Source: Clostridium_F caseinilyticum
GTDB taxonomy: Bacteria > Bacillota > Clostridia > Clostridiales > Clostridiaceae
Strand: one strand, 5' to 3'
DNA: 64,000 bases
Assembly (NCBI RefSeq): GCF_046127645.1
Contig: NZ_CP175919.1
The position numbers and the translations under genes are program-made. Shown here piece after piece: positions 1-8,903 of the stretch; within the stretch, counting starts at the first letter, position 1; each line of letters begins with the position of its first letter. A model generated the notes under the pieces. That model ran no database searches, had not been told where the DNA came from, and saw only the letters and a program-made list of their open reading frames with translations.

Positions 1-95
1 ATCGGATAAATGAATTTTTTTTATTCAAAGTTACTAATTCTGAAATGAAATTTTATGGCTATTGCCAGGAGTGTTGCATTAAAAAAAGCAAGTAA
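1..95 (+). CDS. C-terminal end of a Fur/PerR-family metalloregulator (partial)
   Basis: The frame beginning at base 3 is open from the window edge to a TAA at 93-95. It reads through FKV and ends in FYGYCQECCIKKSK. An FYGxCxxC tail near the C-terminus is typical of Fur/PerR repressors, where the CxxC pair is half of the structural zinc site. Only about 30 residues are visible, so the metal or peroxide specificity cannot be told. It could instead be a pseudogene tail, because the DNA just after it also holds a decayed gene fragment on the other strand. Confidence 0.5.
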   Translation, partial: RINEFFLFKVTNSEMKFYGYCQECCIKKSK

Positions 96-110
96 TTATT
101 AATTATAAAA

Positions 111-237
111 TTAAATTGATTCTTTATAATCCTGAAAGATATCTATATCCATTAGCATTCCTGACTCTTGCAGATTTACGATTGAAAATTTTTTCTTACT
201 AACAAAATCTCTTAATATGTTATAATAAATATCTAAT
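111..237 (-). pseudogene. C-terminal remnant of a MobA/MocA-like nucleotidyltransferase
   Basis: Reading the minus strand from about 237 to a TAA at 113-111 gives about 39 residues containing LRDFVSKKKFSIVNL, GMLMDIDIFQDYKESI and then stop. This resembles the end of MobA/MocA-type NTP transferases, which often finish with a DIDTPEDY-like segment. An in-frame TGA lies just upstream, there is no start codon or ribosome site, and the rest of the protein is missing, so it reads as a decayed fragment. The family call rests on this short match only. Confidence 0.4.
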
Positions 238-284
238 CATAAAGAATATGTCCATAGTTTATTACATAATGATTTAAATCATTA

Positions 285-314
285 CAAAACCCCATGCATT
301 CACATGAGGCTTTT
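285..314 (-). terminator. rho-independent terminator after the MATE gene
   Basis: On the minus strand, AAAGCCTCATG pairs with CATGGGGTTTT around a 6-nt loop (with G-U pairs) and ends in a short T run. It lies about 130 bases past the stop codon of the MATE exporter. The rest of 238-443 is AT-rich with no recognisable gene. Confidence 0.45.
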
Positions 315-443
315 GGTCAATCTTATATTTAGATATCATTACAAATTATATTTATAGAGATTTTAATAATAATACTTTAGAAACACATATATCATATTTC
401 CTTTGATAAAAATTTAATAATTAATATCACTCTAATTCAGCCT

Positions 444-1838
444 TTAAAAAGATGAAACTTCCTTGGTTAATTCTAAATTATCCTCTTCAGTCATCTCTTT
501 TTTTAGACTCTTATTTAACCAAGTAGCCATTATAAAAGTTTCTATAAATGCCAATCCATCTGCTGCAGTTTGACAGAATATTACACCTTCCAATCCCATA
601 AATTTCGGTAATATATACATTAAAGGTATATAAAATATTCCCTGTCTAGAAATAGACAATATGAAAGCTCCTAAAGCCTTACCTAAAGCTTGATATAATA
701 CTGCATAAGTATTTACATATCCAAAGAGTGGGAACAATAAACTTGCTGCTCTAAAAGCTTTTATTCCTATATTTATAACTTCTCTATCCCTTGTAAATAT
801 AAGCATACATCCTTCTGCAAAAACTATAAATAAAATAGATATAACAATACCAGATATAATACTCCATTTAATAGATAACTTTACAGCTTCTTTTAATCTA
901 GTGAAGTTTTTAGCCCCATAATTATATCCTGCAACTGGTTGGAATCCTTGTCCAATTCCAAACACTATATAAAATCCTATAGACATAACTCTAAATACTA
1001 TACCCATGGCAGCTACTGCTGAATCTCCATAAGGTTTTGCTCCTAAATTCATGAAACCCAAAGCAAAACTGGCCAATACTTGAGTTACAAAAATAGGAAT
1101 ACCTATCTTAAGTATTTCAAAAAACATATTAAAAGTTGGTTTAAAAAATTTGATTGCTAATCTTACATAGCTTTTCTTAGAATAATAATATCTTAAAAGA
1201 AAAATAAAAGATACTATCTGTGATATAACTGTAGCAACTGCAGCACCTTTTATACCCATACCAAATTTAAACATGAATATAGGATCTAATATTATATTTA
1301 TAACTCCTCCTATACAGGTAGCAATCATACTATATTTTGAATTTCCCTCTGCTCTAATAGTATTACTCATTATTCCTGTACCAATAGTAAAAACCGATCC
1401 TAATACTATTGTATATCCATATTCTCTAGCATAAGGCATTATTGTTTCTGTTGCTCCATACATTAACAAAAATTTGTCTAAAAATATTATAGAAATCACA
1501 GTAAAAATCAAGCTGAATATACATCCAATTATTATAGTAGATGTTAATGTCTTATCAGCTTCTTCTTTTTTCTTTTCTCCCAACAGCCTTGATAGATAGG
1601 AAGCACCCCCTGCACCAAACATAACCCCTATAGCTCCAATAAACATAAATAGTGGATACACTATAGACACGGCAGCAATAGCACTGGTGTTATTTAACAT
1701 TCCCACAAACATGGTATCCACTATGTTGTAAATGGCATTAATTAACATAGCTATTATTGCAGGTACTGATAATTTTAAGAGCACCTTTGATATGCTCTCT
1801 CTCTCCATCATTTCTGCTGTAGATATTTCATTTTTCAT
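444..1838 (-). CDS. MATE-family multidrug/Na+ antiporter
   Basis: A 464-residue polytopic membrane protein with about 12 hydrophobic segments arranged as two similar halves. The first half opens with a LLKLSVPAIIAMLINAIYNIVDTMFVG-type stretch, the classic MATE N-terminal helix. Family members (MepA/NorM-like) export cationic drugs and metabolites in exchange for Na+ or H+; the substrate here is unknown. The ATG at 1838 has only a weak AAAG ribosome site. A much better AGGAGG lies near 1885, in a leader that can fold back on itself (CTAGGCTTT at 1927-1935 against AAAGCCTAG at 1857-1865), so translation may be controlled by leader structure. Monocistronic, divergent from the cupin gene. Confidence 0.88.
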   Translation of the reverse strand: MKNEISTAEMMERESISKVLLKLSVPAIIAMLINAIYNIVDTMFVGMLNNTSAIAAVSIVYPLFMFIGAIGVMFGAGGASYLSRLLGEKKKEEADKTLTSTIIIGCIFSLIFTVISIIFLDKFLLMYGATETIMPYAREYGYTIVLGSVFTIGTGIMSNTIRAEGNSKYSMIATCIGGVINIILDPIFMFKFGMGIKGAAVATVISQIVSFIFLLRYYYSKKSYVRLAIKFFKPTFNMFFEILKIGIPIFVTQVLASFALGFMNLGAKPYGDSAVAAMGIVFRVMSIGFYIVFGIGQGFQPVAGYNYGAKNFTRLKEAVKLSIKWSIISGIVISILFIVFAEGCMLIFTRDREVINIGIKAFRAASLLFPLFGYVNTYAVLYQALGKALGAFILSISRQGIFYIPLMYILPKFMGLEGVIFCQTAADGLAFIETFIMATWLNKSLKKEMTEEDNLELTKEVSSF

Positions 1839-2228
1839 ATTCTTTATTGCCTAATAAAAGCCTAGAAAAGCTTAGACATGCCTCCTCTCATAATTTAAAT
1901 TTTAATTTTTTATACACATTATATTGCTAGGCTTTGGTGTTACTTTTGTAAATTCTAAAATTTAGAACTATTTGATAATATAACACTCTATTTTGTTTTT
2001 GACAAACATTCTCTCATTTATAAATTTTATTCTTTATAAGAATATTAAACTATAATAGGTTCTTACTCAACAATGAGTATTATATTAGTGCAATTTTTTA
2101 TTGTACCATATAATTTTATTGAATACAATTTTTATTACTATTTAATATTTAAATAGTAGTAAAGTTTATATACTTTCTAATTTAAATTATATCTTAGTTT
2201 AAAACTTACTATTCCTTTAAATATAAGA

Positions 2229-2256
2229 ACATGTCATAAATATATATCATATGATA
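2229..2256 (+). promoter_or_regulatory. candidate sigma-K (late mother-cell) promoter
   Basis: ACA at 2229-2231, a 16-bp spacer, then CATATGATA at 2248-2256. This fits the sigma-K pattern mACm-N16-CATAnnnTA and would start transcription near 2263, 25 bases before the preferred start of the cupin gene. A TATAAT at 2261-2266 is an alternative -10 but would leave almost no leader. The rest of the 1839-2228 gap is AT-rich with no further gene seen. Confidence 0.4.
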
Positions 2257-2287
2257 ATGTTATAATGCAATGAAAGGAATGAACAAT

Positions 2288-2902
2288 ATGTATAATATTT
2301 TCGAAACATATCCTTATTATCCTGACTCATCAATTTATAACTTAAATAATATGCATAATGCCTGTGGAATATATCCTTGTGGTTATTATTTTAATATGCC
2401 AGTTTATAATCCATACTATCCTGCAACACCTAATACTCAATATTTACCTCCTACTGATAAAACAAATAGTTATTCAAGATTTGATCCTTCATCTCCTATA
2501 AAGGATCAAGGACCAAATCCTTTTTCAATTAATATTGAAGAAGCTACTGAACAAAATAATAATTATCGTACTACTTTATGGACAGGTAAAAACCTACAAG
2601 TCACTTTGATGAGTATCAATGCTAACGATGATATAGGTTTGGAGCTCCACCCTGATGTAGATCAATTCCTACGTATTGAAGAAGGAAATGGCATTGTTAG
2701 AATGGGAGATAAAAAAGATCATTTAAATTATGAAAAAAGAGTAGGGGATGGTTTTGCAATAATGGTACCTGCTGGTACATGGCACAATCTAATCAATACA
2801 GGCAATAAGCCACTTAAATTATACTCTATTTATGCACCACCTCATCATCCTCATGGTACTGTTCATGAAACTAAAGCAATTGCACAAGCCCAAGGCGACT
2901 AA
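2288..2902 (+). CDS. cupin-domain protein with Tyr/Pro-rich N-terminus, possible spore coat protein
   Basis: A 204-residue protein. Residues 1-60 are rich in Tyr, Pro and Asn (repeated YPYYP, NPYYP-like runs), as in many clostridial coat proteins. Residues about 85-190 form a single cupin domain: motif 1 is ELHPDVDQFLRIEEGNG and motif 2 is DGFAIMVPAGTWHNLINTG, with His residues available for a metal. ATGs at 2270 and 2279 are in frame, but the AAAGGA at 2273-2278 sits 9 bases before ATG 2288, so that start is preferred. The C-terminus is His-rich (APPHHPHGTVH). A sigma-K-like promoter upstream supports a spore role, but this is inference; cupin enzymes (isomerases, dioxygenases) are the alternative. 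Confidence 0.75.
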   Translation: MYNIFETYPYYPDSSIYNLNNMHNACGIYPCGYYFNMPVYNPYYPATPNTQYLPPTDKTNSYSRFDPSSPIKDQGPNPFSINIEEATEQNNNYRTTLWTGKNLQVTLMSINANDDIGLELHPDVDQFLRIEEGNGIVRMGDKKDHLNYEKRVGDGFAIMVPAGTWHNLINTGNKPLKLYSIYAPPHHPHGTVHETKAIAQAQGD

Positions 2903-2910
2903 AATACATG

Positions 2911-2932
2911 ACCTTATGATAAACAAGGTTTT
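2911..2932 (+). terminator. weak terminator after the cupin gene
   Basis: ACCTT pairs with AAGGT around an 8-nt loop and is followed by TTTTT, starting 8 bases past the stop codon. The stem is only 5 bp. Confidence 0.3.
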
Positions 2933-3170
2933 TGGCTTTAAGTAATCTTTTGCTACTAATAAAGCTTAGGAAATTATTATTTAAGTGCATTGCATAATTC
3001 ATTTTTAAATATAATTATATTAAGATATTGTATTGATCTATTTACCTAAACACAATATGTTTGATAGGTATTAGAAATCTTTTAATTGTACAATTTGCTC
3101 ATTTAAAAACATAGACACTCTTTACTCTTAATTTTTTTAAAAAGGGTATTAGAGCAACTAGTTATGAGAT

Positions 3171-3285
3171 AAATAAAAATGACTAAAGTTTAAAATGATT
3201 TAATTCCTTTATAGTAAACAGTTTAAATAATAAAACTGTTTGCTATAAAGGTTTCACCTCAAAATAAGTTCAGTCATTTTTATTT
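3171..3285. repeat. 115-bp nested palindrome, MITE-like
   Basis: The outer arms at 3171-3184 and 3272-3285 (AAATAAAAATGACT) are perfect 14-bp inverted repeats. Nested inside, 3206-3224 (CCTTTATAGTAAACAGTTT) pairs with 3233-3251 with one mismatch around an 8-nt loop. There is no coding content. It lies between the cupin gene and the flavodiiron gene and may act as a terminator for either side or be a non-autonomous mobile element. Confidence 0.55.
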
Positions 3286-3302
3286 GTTATAATTAATTTT
3301 TT

Positions 3303-3366
3303 CTGAACCTCTCACCACTAAAATTGTAAGGTTCTTAGGTATTATCCAAACTTCTTTTGGATAGCC
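3303..3366 (-). mobile_element. truncated IS200/IS605-type right end
   Basis: Read on the minus strand, these 64 bases match 28996-29059 at 58 of 64 positions. The shared segment ends in TTTAGTNGTGAGAGGTTCAG and can form an AACCT/AGGTT hairpin, which resembles the right ends of IS605-family elements where the TnpB guide RNA terminates. No tnpB remains here, and the similarity stops at 3366, just past the flavodiiron gene. Family assignment is from memory of such ends. Confidence 0.45.
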
Positions 3367-3380
3367 TATATTTTATAAAA

Positions 3381-4580
3381 TTATTTCATTGACTCAATAA
3401 TATTATCAACAATGCTATTTATTGAATCCCCATCCTGCTCTTTCATACTAGAATTAACTAACATATCATCATCTAAAATGGTCATTTCTTTCATATCATT
3501 TAAATGTTCACGCATTAGTTTTCCTGCTCGTGGCGCCCAAGTACCATTTTCTATAAGAGCAAAAGTACGTTTTTGAACATTTAGTGCTTTCATATCCATT
3601 ATATATGATAACATTGGTGGATAAATATTTAAGTTATAAGTTACACAAGCAAGAACTACATGACTATATTTAAATGTTTCAGAAATCAAATATGAAACAT
3701 GAGTTTTTGAAACATCATACATAACCACATTAGTCATTCCTTTTTTAACTAACTCTATTGCTAAATGATTAGCAGCGGCTTCTGTATTTCCATACATTGT
3801 TCCATAAACAATCATTACACCCTTCTCTTCAGGTTCATATCTGCTCCATTTATCATACTTATCTAAAAAATATCCTAAATTACTACGCCATGCAGGGCCA
3901 TGTAATGGGCATATAATCTTAATGTCAATATTTTTTGCTTTCTTTAAAAGAGCTTGAACTTGAACACCATACTTACCTACAATATTGGTATAATATCTTC
4001 TAGCTTCATCAATCCAATCTCTATCAAAGTTTACTTCATCGTTAAACATTTTACCATCTAATGCACCGAAAGTACCAAAAGCATCAGCAGAAAATAATAC
4101 ACCATTAGTAATATCATATGTTACCATAACTTCTGGCCAATGTACCATTGGAGCAAGCATAAATGCAACCTTATGTTTACCAAAAGACATAGTGTCTCCT
4201 TCTTTAACTTTTATTACTCTGTCTTGAACATTAAAATCAAATTGATGCATAAACATAGCAGCTTTCTCAGTACACACAATCTTTACATCTGGATAACGAA
4301 TAATAATTTCTTCTATACAAGCTGCATGGTCTGGTTCCATATGATTTATTACCATATAATCTAAAGTTCTGTCTCCTAAAATACCTTTAATATTATCAAT
4401 AAATTGACAACAAATTGACCAATCAACTGTATCAAATAATACTGTCTTCTCATCTAAAAGTAGATAAGAATTATAGGAAACACCTTTTTCAATAGGATGA
4501 ATGTTTTCAAATAGAGCAAGCCTACGATCATCCCCCCCAACATAATAAAGATCTTCAGTTATATTTCTAACACAATACAT
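3381..4580 (-). CDS. fprA: flavodiiron protein (O2/NO reductase)
   Basis: A 399-residue cytoplasmic enzyme that reduces O2 to water or NO to N2O using electrons from rubredoxin. The N-terminal two thirds is a metallo-beta-lactamase-like domain with the diiron ligand motif HMEPDH (about residues 79-84) and later His/Asp ligands (SADAFG, CPLHGPAW). The C-terminal third is a flavodoxin domain starting MIVYGTMYGNTE, the FMN phosphate loop. The frame is open further upstream, but the start is set at ATG 4580 by an AAAGGAGG 8 bases before it; longer versions would run into the preceding gene. It follows the dehydrogenase-rubredoxin fusion by 53 bases and is almost certainly cotranscribed with it. 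Confidence 0.92.
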   Translation of the reverse strand: MYCVRNITEDLYYVGGDDRRLALFENIHPIEKGVSYNSYLLLDEKTVLFDTVDWSICCQFIDNIKGILGDRTLDYMVINHMEPDHAACIEEIIIRYPDVKIVCTEKAAMFMHQFDFNVQDRVIKVKEGDTMSFGKHKVAFMLAPMVHWPEVMVTYDITNGVLFSADAFGTFGALDGKMFNDEVNFDRDWIDEARRYYTNIVGKYGVQVQALLKKAKNIDIKIICPLHGPAWRSNLGYFLDKYDKWSRYEPEEKGVMIVYGTMYGNTEAAANHLAIELVKKGMTNVVMYDVSKTHVSYLISETFKYSHVVLACVTYNLNIYPPMLSYIMDMKALNVQKRTFALIENGTWAPRAGKLMREHLNDMKEMTILDDDMLVNSSMKEQDGDSINSIVDNIIESMK

Positions 4581-4633
4581 ATATTCAATCCTCCTTTGCA
4601 CTAAAATCACATTATTACATATATTTATAAAAG

Positions 4634-6541
4634 TCAAGCTTCTATAAACATATCTTTTCCTTCTCCACAAGCAGGACAAGTCCAATCCTCAGGTATTTTC
4701 TCAAAAATTGTACCTGAAATAATATCACCTTCAGGATCTCCTAAGCTAGGATCATATTCGTAACCACATCCATTACATACATAACATTTGCCAGTTGAGC
4801 GAGTCTTTTTTGGAACAGTTCTTTTCATTTTTTTCATCGGTGGGGCTTCCTTTTTTGCTTCTCCATTATCTAAAGCATCGGTAAGCAATGGCAATATTTC
4901 CATCAAATCTCCAACAATACCATAGTCTGAATTTCTAAAAATTTTAGCATTAGGATTATTATTTATAGCAACAATTGTAGAAGCTTCCTTTATGCCCTTC
5001 AAATGTTGAATTGCACCTGAAATACCACAAGCAATGTATAAATTTCCTGTGAATTTTTGACCAGACATACCAACATATCTATTTAATGGTACATATTTAA
5101 GTGTTTCTGCTACTGGACGGGAAGACCCTATAGCTGCACCAGCTTGAATTGCTAAATCTTCTATAAGCTTCATATTTTCTTTTTCTCCTATGCCTAGCCC
5201 TACACTAACTACTCTTTCAGCTTTATTAATCGGAGTATCTATAGGAATTCCAACTGTAAAATCATAACTATCTGATTTAAGAGCTTCCACAAGAGCATCT
5301 ACTCTTTCCTTAGAAGTTCCTTCCTTAAAAATTACATTTTTACGATAACCTGTAACAGATTTATGTTTTTGTATTTCACCTGTATTTTTAATTTTTGGCA
5401 TTTTACCTATGATATTAGCAGCTATAACAACACGTTGAATCTCGTTAGTTCCTTCATATATTGTACAAATCTTAGCATCTCTGTAAGCACGTTCAACTTC
5501 CATACCTTTCATATAGCCACTGCCTCCAAATATTTGAAGAGCATCGTTAACAATTTCTAGACAAATATCAGAAGCATATTGTTTTGCCATAGCGGCTTCC
5601 ATACTATAGCGTTCATGATTCTGTTTCATGTCTGCTGCACTATAAACAAGTAATCTAGCTGCTCTAAGTTTTGTGGCCATATCTGCTAATTTAAAGGCAA
5701 TAATTTGTTGATGACAAATAGGTTTTCCGAATTGAATTCTTTCCTTTGAATATTCAATAGCATTTTCATAAGCTCCCTGAGCAATTCCTAAAGCCTGAGC
5801 TGCAATCCCTATACGACCACCATCTAATGTAGACATAGCAATTTTAAAACCATCGCCTTCTTTACCTAATAAATTTTCTTTAGGAACTTTAACATTATTT
5901 AAAATTAGCTCTCCAGTAGCCGAAGAACGAATACCCATCTTATCATAATGTTTTCCAAAACTAAAACCTTCAAAATCTTTCTCTACAATAAAAGCACTGA
6001 TTCCATGAGTACCTATATCAGGTGTAGTAACTGCAAAAATAATATAAATATCTGCCTCACCTGCATTAGTTATAAAAATCTTCTCTCCATTTAAAACATA
6101 ATGATCTCCATCTAAAATAGCTGTAGTTTCTGTACCACTAGCGTCACTACCTGCATTTTCCTCAGTAAGTCCAAAGGCACCTATTTTCTCTCCCTTTACT
6201 AAGGAAACCAGATATTTTTTCTTTTGCTCTTCTGTTCCATAAGCGAAAATTGGATATGATCCTAAAGATGTATGAGCAGAAAGAACTACACCTGTACCGC
6301 CATCTACTCTTGATAGTTCTTCAACAGCTATTGCATAACTTATTACATCTAAACCTGCTCCACCATACTCTTTTGGATATGGTATTCCCATCATACCCAT
6401 ATTGGCTAGTTTATGAATTGATTCTGAAGGGAATTTATTTTCTTGATCCAGCATAAATGCAATAGGTTTAACTTCTTCTTCAGCAAACTCTCTTATTTTA
6501 CTTCTCAAATTTTCATGTTTCTCCACAGTTTTAAATAACAT
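4634..6541 (-). CDS. acyl-CoA dehydrogenase / ETF-alpha C-domain / rubredoxin fusion
   Basis: A 635-residue three-part redox protein. Residues 1-380 are a complete acyl-CoA dehydrogenase (FGLTEENAGSDASG FAD/substrate loop; IYEGTNEIQ near the end, Glu being the usual catalytic base in butyryl-CoA dehydrogenases). Residues about 405-570 match the C-terminal FAD-binding domain of ETF alpha (GAAIGSSRPVAE, YIACGISGAIQHLKG, DYGIVGDL). Residues 585-635 are rubredoxin with iron ligands in CNGC (589, 592) and CPAC (622, 625). The order suggests electrons pass acyl-CoA, FAD, ETF-FAD, rubredoxin, then to the flavodiiron protein encoded next. The start at 6541 has a good AGGGAGG site. The ETF beta and ETF alpha N-terminal parts are absent from the fusion. 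The electron path is inference. Confidence 0.88.
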   Translation of the reverse strand: MLFKTVEKHENLRSKIREFAEEEVKPIAFMLDQENKFPSESIHKLANMGMMGIPYPKEYGGAGLDVISYAIAVEELSRVDGGTGVVLSAHTSLGSYPIFAYGTEEQKKKYLVSLVKGEKIGAFGLTEENAGSDASGTETTAILDGDHYVLNGEKIFITNAGEADIYIIFAVTTPDIGTHGISAFIVEKDFEGFSFGKHYDKMGIRSSATGELILNNVKVPKENLLGKEGDGFKIAMSTLDGGRIGIAAQALGIAQGAYENAIEYSKERIQFGKPICHQQIIAFKLADMATKLRAARLLVYSAADMKQNHERYSMEAAMAKQYASDICLEIVNDALQIFGGSGYMKGMEVERAYRDAKICTIYEGTNEIQRVVIAANIIGKMPKIKNTGEIQKHKSVTGYRKNVIFKEGTSKERVDALVEALKSDSYDFTVGIPIDTPINKAERVVSVGLGIGEKENMKLIEDLAIQAGAAIGSSRPVAETLKYVPLNRYVGMSGQKFTGNLYIACGISGAIQHLKGIKEASTIVAINNNPNAKIFRNSDYGIVGDLMEILPLLTDALDNGEAKKEAPPMKKMKRTVPKKTRSTGKCYVCNGCGYEYDPSLGDPEGDIISGTIFEKIPEDWTCPACGEGKDMFIEA

Positions 6542-6779
6542 AAATGTACCTCCCTTTTAATTAAAATATCCTATAAACATATTTATGAAATTAGTCGATG
6601 TAACTAGAACCTCTTAATCTTAAGCATATTCTAAAAATCTCTTTTACTTATATGAAAATCATATAATAAATATGTTTTACTGAATCATTATTTGGGTGTT
6701 ATTTTAATTCAAAGTATATTTGAGGTATATAGTTATTCAATATTAGAAGATGAATTAAATATGTATTTAATTAAGTATT

Positions 6780-6805
6780 AAGGGAAGCTAAAATTTACTT
6801 CCCTT
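6780..6805 (-). terminator. possible terminator of the VWA operon
   Basis: AAGGGAAG and CTTCCCTT form a perfect 8-bp stem with a 10-nt loop, about 140 bases past the VWA gene's stop. There is no strong T run on the minus strand, so confidence is low. The remainder of 6542-6945 is AT-rich with nothing else recognised. Confidence 0.3.
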
Positions 6806-6945
6806 AGAAAATTATTATAAAGATACTTATTTAAGCTATGATAAATTCTAAATTATACTTTTTGCCAGAAAAAAAGATTAGACTAATTTAAAAATGTGAT
6901 TTCCATAATAAATAGAAATTAAAATTGTATTTTATACTTTCCCAA

Positions 6946-8889
6946 CTAATTATTAAAAATAGACTTCATATTTTTGCCTACTGCTTTTAGCAATTCTTTT
7001 GGTAGTCTTTCTACTTGTTCACCAATCATTACTCCGTATGGTTGTTTGTATCCTTCATTCCATATGAAGTTAAAAATTTTTTCATTGGTTTCACTATTCT
7101 TTCCTATTTGGAATGCATAAACTTCAACATTTTTAGATAATAATTCTTGTACAGCTTCTTTTGCTGATCCTGGAAAACTTGATGCACCATCTGTAATTTC
7201 GAATACTATCTTTATTTGTTTTCCTTTTTTTAGTTCACTTTCCTGTATGGACGTAATTCTATTAGATATTTCTATAAAACAACTTGCATCATCAGTGGCT
7301 CCATCTGTTGCATCTAGCTTTACAATTGAGCGAATTATATCACTTTTTTCTTTTTCTTTCACATTCTTATCATTAAATTCTTTAACATTATAATACTTAC
7401 TTCCAAAAAACCAAGTTTCACTTAAAACTTCTACTTTTTGATTCAATTGCTCTGCATTACTTTTTAAATATCCATTAAAATCATCTATAGATAACAAAGT
7501 CACTGCCAAAGCTTTTCTAGCCGCCTCAATTTTTGATGGATTCATTGATCCTGAATTATCTATTACAAAGGAAATCTCTATTCTTTCAGGCAATATATCT
7601 GCTTGAGTCTCTAATAAGTATCTATTAAAAATCGGCAGATTTTTATAATTTCCTTTTTTTTCAGCTTCTATAAAATCTGGATAAAACCTAATAAAACTAT
7701 CCACATCCAGTTTTCCCTTTATCTGACCATCTTTTTTTACACTTACTTCTTTTTTCGCATCCCCAATGAGTTTTTTCCAAAATTGACCCATTTGTTCTCT
7801 TTCTAACTTCATTTTATTTGAATAAAATTGAAACAACTGCTGATCTGATTGGCTAATTCCGTAAGCTTCTAGATTTATCTTACCTTGCATGGCATTTTGC
7901 ACACTTTCACTTATTTGATCTTGTTGATCTATCATTTCTTCTAAAATCTTTTTCACTTCTTCTTGAGTGGATTCTAGTGAATCTGGTACTTCATCTGATT
8001 CTGACTGTTCAAAAGGATTTTCATTCCCTTTAACTTGCTCTTCTTTTTGTCCTTTTGATTTATAGAACATCATTTCATCAATTTCTTGCTTCCATAATTG
8101 CTGAAAAGTTGGAAATATAAAAGATCTAATGAATGGGTCTCTTTCTACAATTCCTTGATTCTTATTTATCTGTCTAACTAATTGATAATGAATAAAATCA
8201 AAAAAAGGTTGATTGAAAATCTTTCTATCAAAGGGATTTAGAGCACACTCTTCAATTTTTGGCTCTATTTTATATAATTCAATAATAAAGAAACTATTTG
8301 CAAAAGCTCTATGCCTAGGCATTTGAGAAATTGATTCAACGGTTTTGCCTGTTTTTTTCATATATAAAACAATTTTCTCAAAATTCTCTTTATCCCTATA
8401 TATGGGGCACATCTGCAAAACTCTTAGAAATGATACCTGTTTATCTAATAGATGTAAGAAATCAAAAATTTCTTTTCTTACATAATTAGAAATAACCTTA
8501 GGTTGATATGCAAGGTCATTTTCCAGTCCTTCTTTTTTTATCCTATTCATAATATAGCTTGTCATGTGATCAATTTCTTTTTGCCAATCTTTTTTTCTAT
8601 CCAAATATTTTTTAGTTTGCTTTTTCCAATCAGAATATAAGGCTAGTTCATAATATATATGCCACATGATTTGATTATCATCTAATTTTCTATCTAGAAA
8701 ACTTTCCAGCGGTAAGTACAAAACACCTTTGGAAGAGTCCAATATAAATCTTTGTAGTTTTGAATCAGGAATATACATCAAACTAGAATCTCCTGTAAAT
8801 GTGGCTAATGAGCGTTGTTCTTTTTGTAGAAATTCTTCGCAATGTTTTTTAGATTGTTCAATTAGTGTTTGTTCATCAAATTCAAACAT
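6946..8889 (-). CDS. VWA-domain protein of a MoxR/VWA system
   Basis: A 647-residue soluble protein and last gene of a three-gene operon. A large helical N-terminal region (to about residue 270) precedes an acidic, Gln/Glu-rich linker (about 280-330). The C-terminal about 215 residues are a von Willebrand A domain with the metal-binding MIDAS motif DNSGSMNPS near residue 445 and a second Asp at ITDGASS. Such VWA proteins usually partner MoxR-type AAA ATPases to remodel a client. The preferred start is ATG 8889: AGGAGGG ends only one base before the next upstream ATG (8895) but is 6 bases from 8889, which also clears the preceding gene by 14 bases. No client or function can be named. Confidence 0.8.
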   Translation of the reverse strand: MFEFDEQTLIEQSKKHCEEFLQKEQRSLATFTGDSSLMYIPDSKLQRFILDSSKGVLYLPLESFLDRKLDDNQIMWHIYYELALYSDWKKQTKKYLDRKKDWQKEIDHMTSYIMNRIKKEGLENDLAYQPKVISNYVRKEIFDFLHLLDKQVSFLRVLQMCPIYRDKENFEKIVLYMKKTGKTVESISQMPRHRAFANSFFIIELYKIEPKIEECALNPFDRKIFNQPFFDFIHYQLVRQINKNQGIVERDPFIRSFIFPTFQQLWKQEIDEMMFYKSKGQKEEQVKGNENPFEQSESDEVPDSLESTQEEVKKILEEMIDQQDQISESVQNAMQGKINLEAYGISQSDQQLFQFYSNKMKLEREQMGQFWKKLIGDAKKEVSVKKDGQIKGKLDVDSFIRFYPDFIEAEKKGNYKNLPIFNRYLLETQADILPERIEISFVIDNSGSMNPSKIEAARKALAVTLLSIDDFNGYLKSNAEQLNQKVEVLSETWFFGSKYYNVKEFNDKNVKEKEKSDIIRSIVKLDATDGATDDASCFIEISNRITSIQESELKKGKQIKIVFEITDGASSFPGSAKEAVQELLSKNVEVYAFQIGKNSETNEKIFNFIWNEGYKQPYGVMIGEQVERLPKELLKAVGKNMKSIFNN

Positions 8890-8903
8890 ACTCATCCCTC
8901 CTA

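Noticed and set aside
4581..4685. Longer N-terminus for the flavodiiron protein
   Set aside because: It would overlap the upstream gene by 52 bases with no ribosome site; ATG 4580 has AAAGGAGG and matches the family start.
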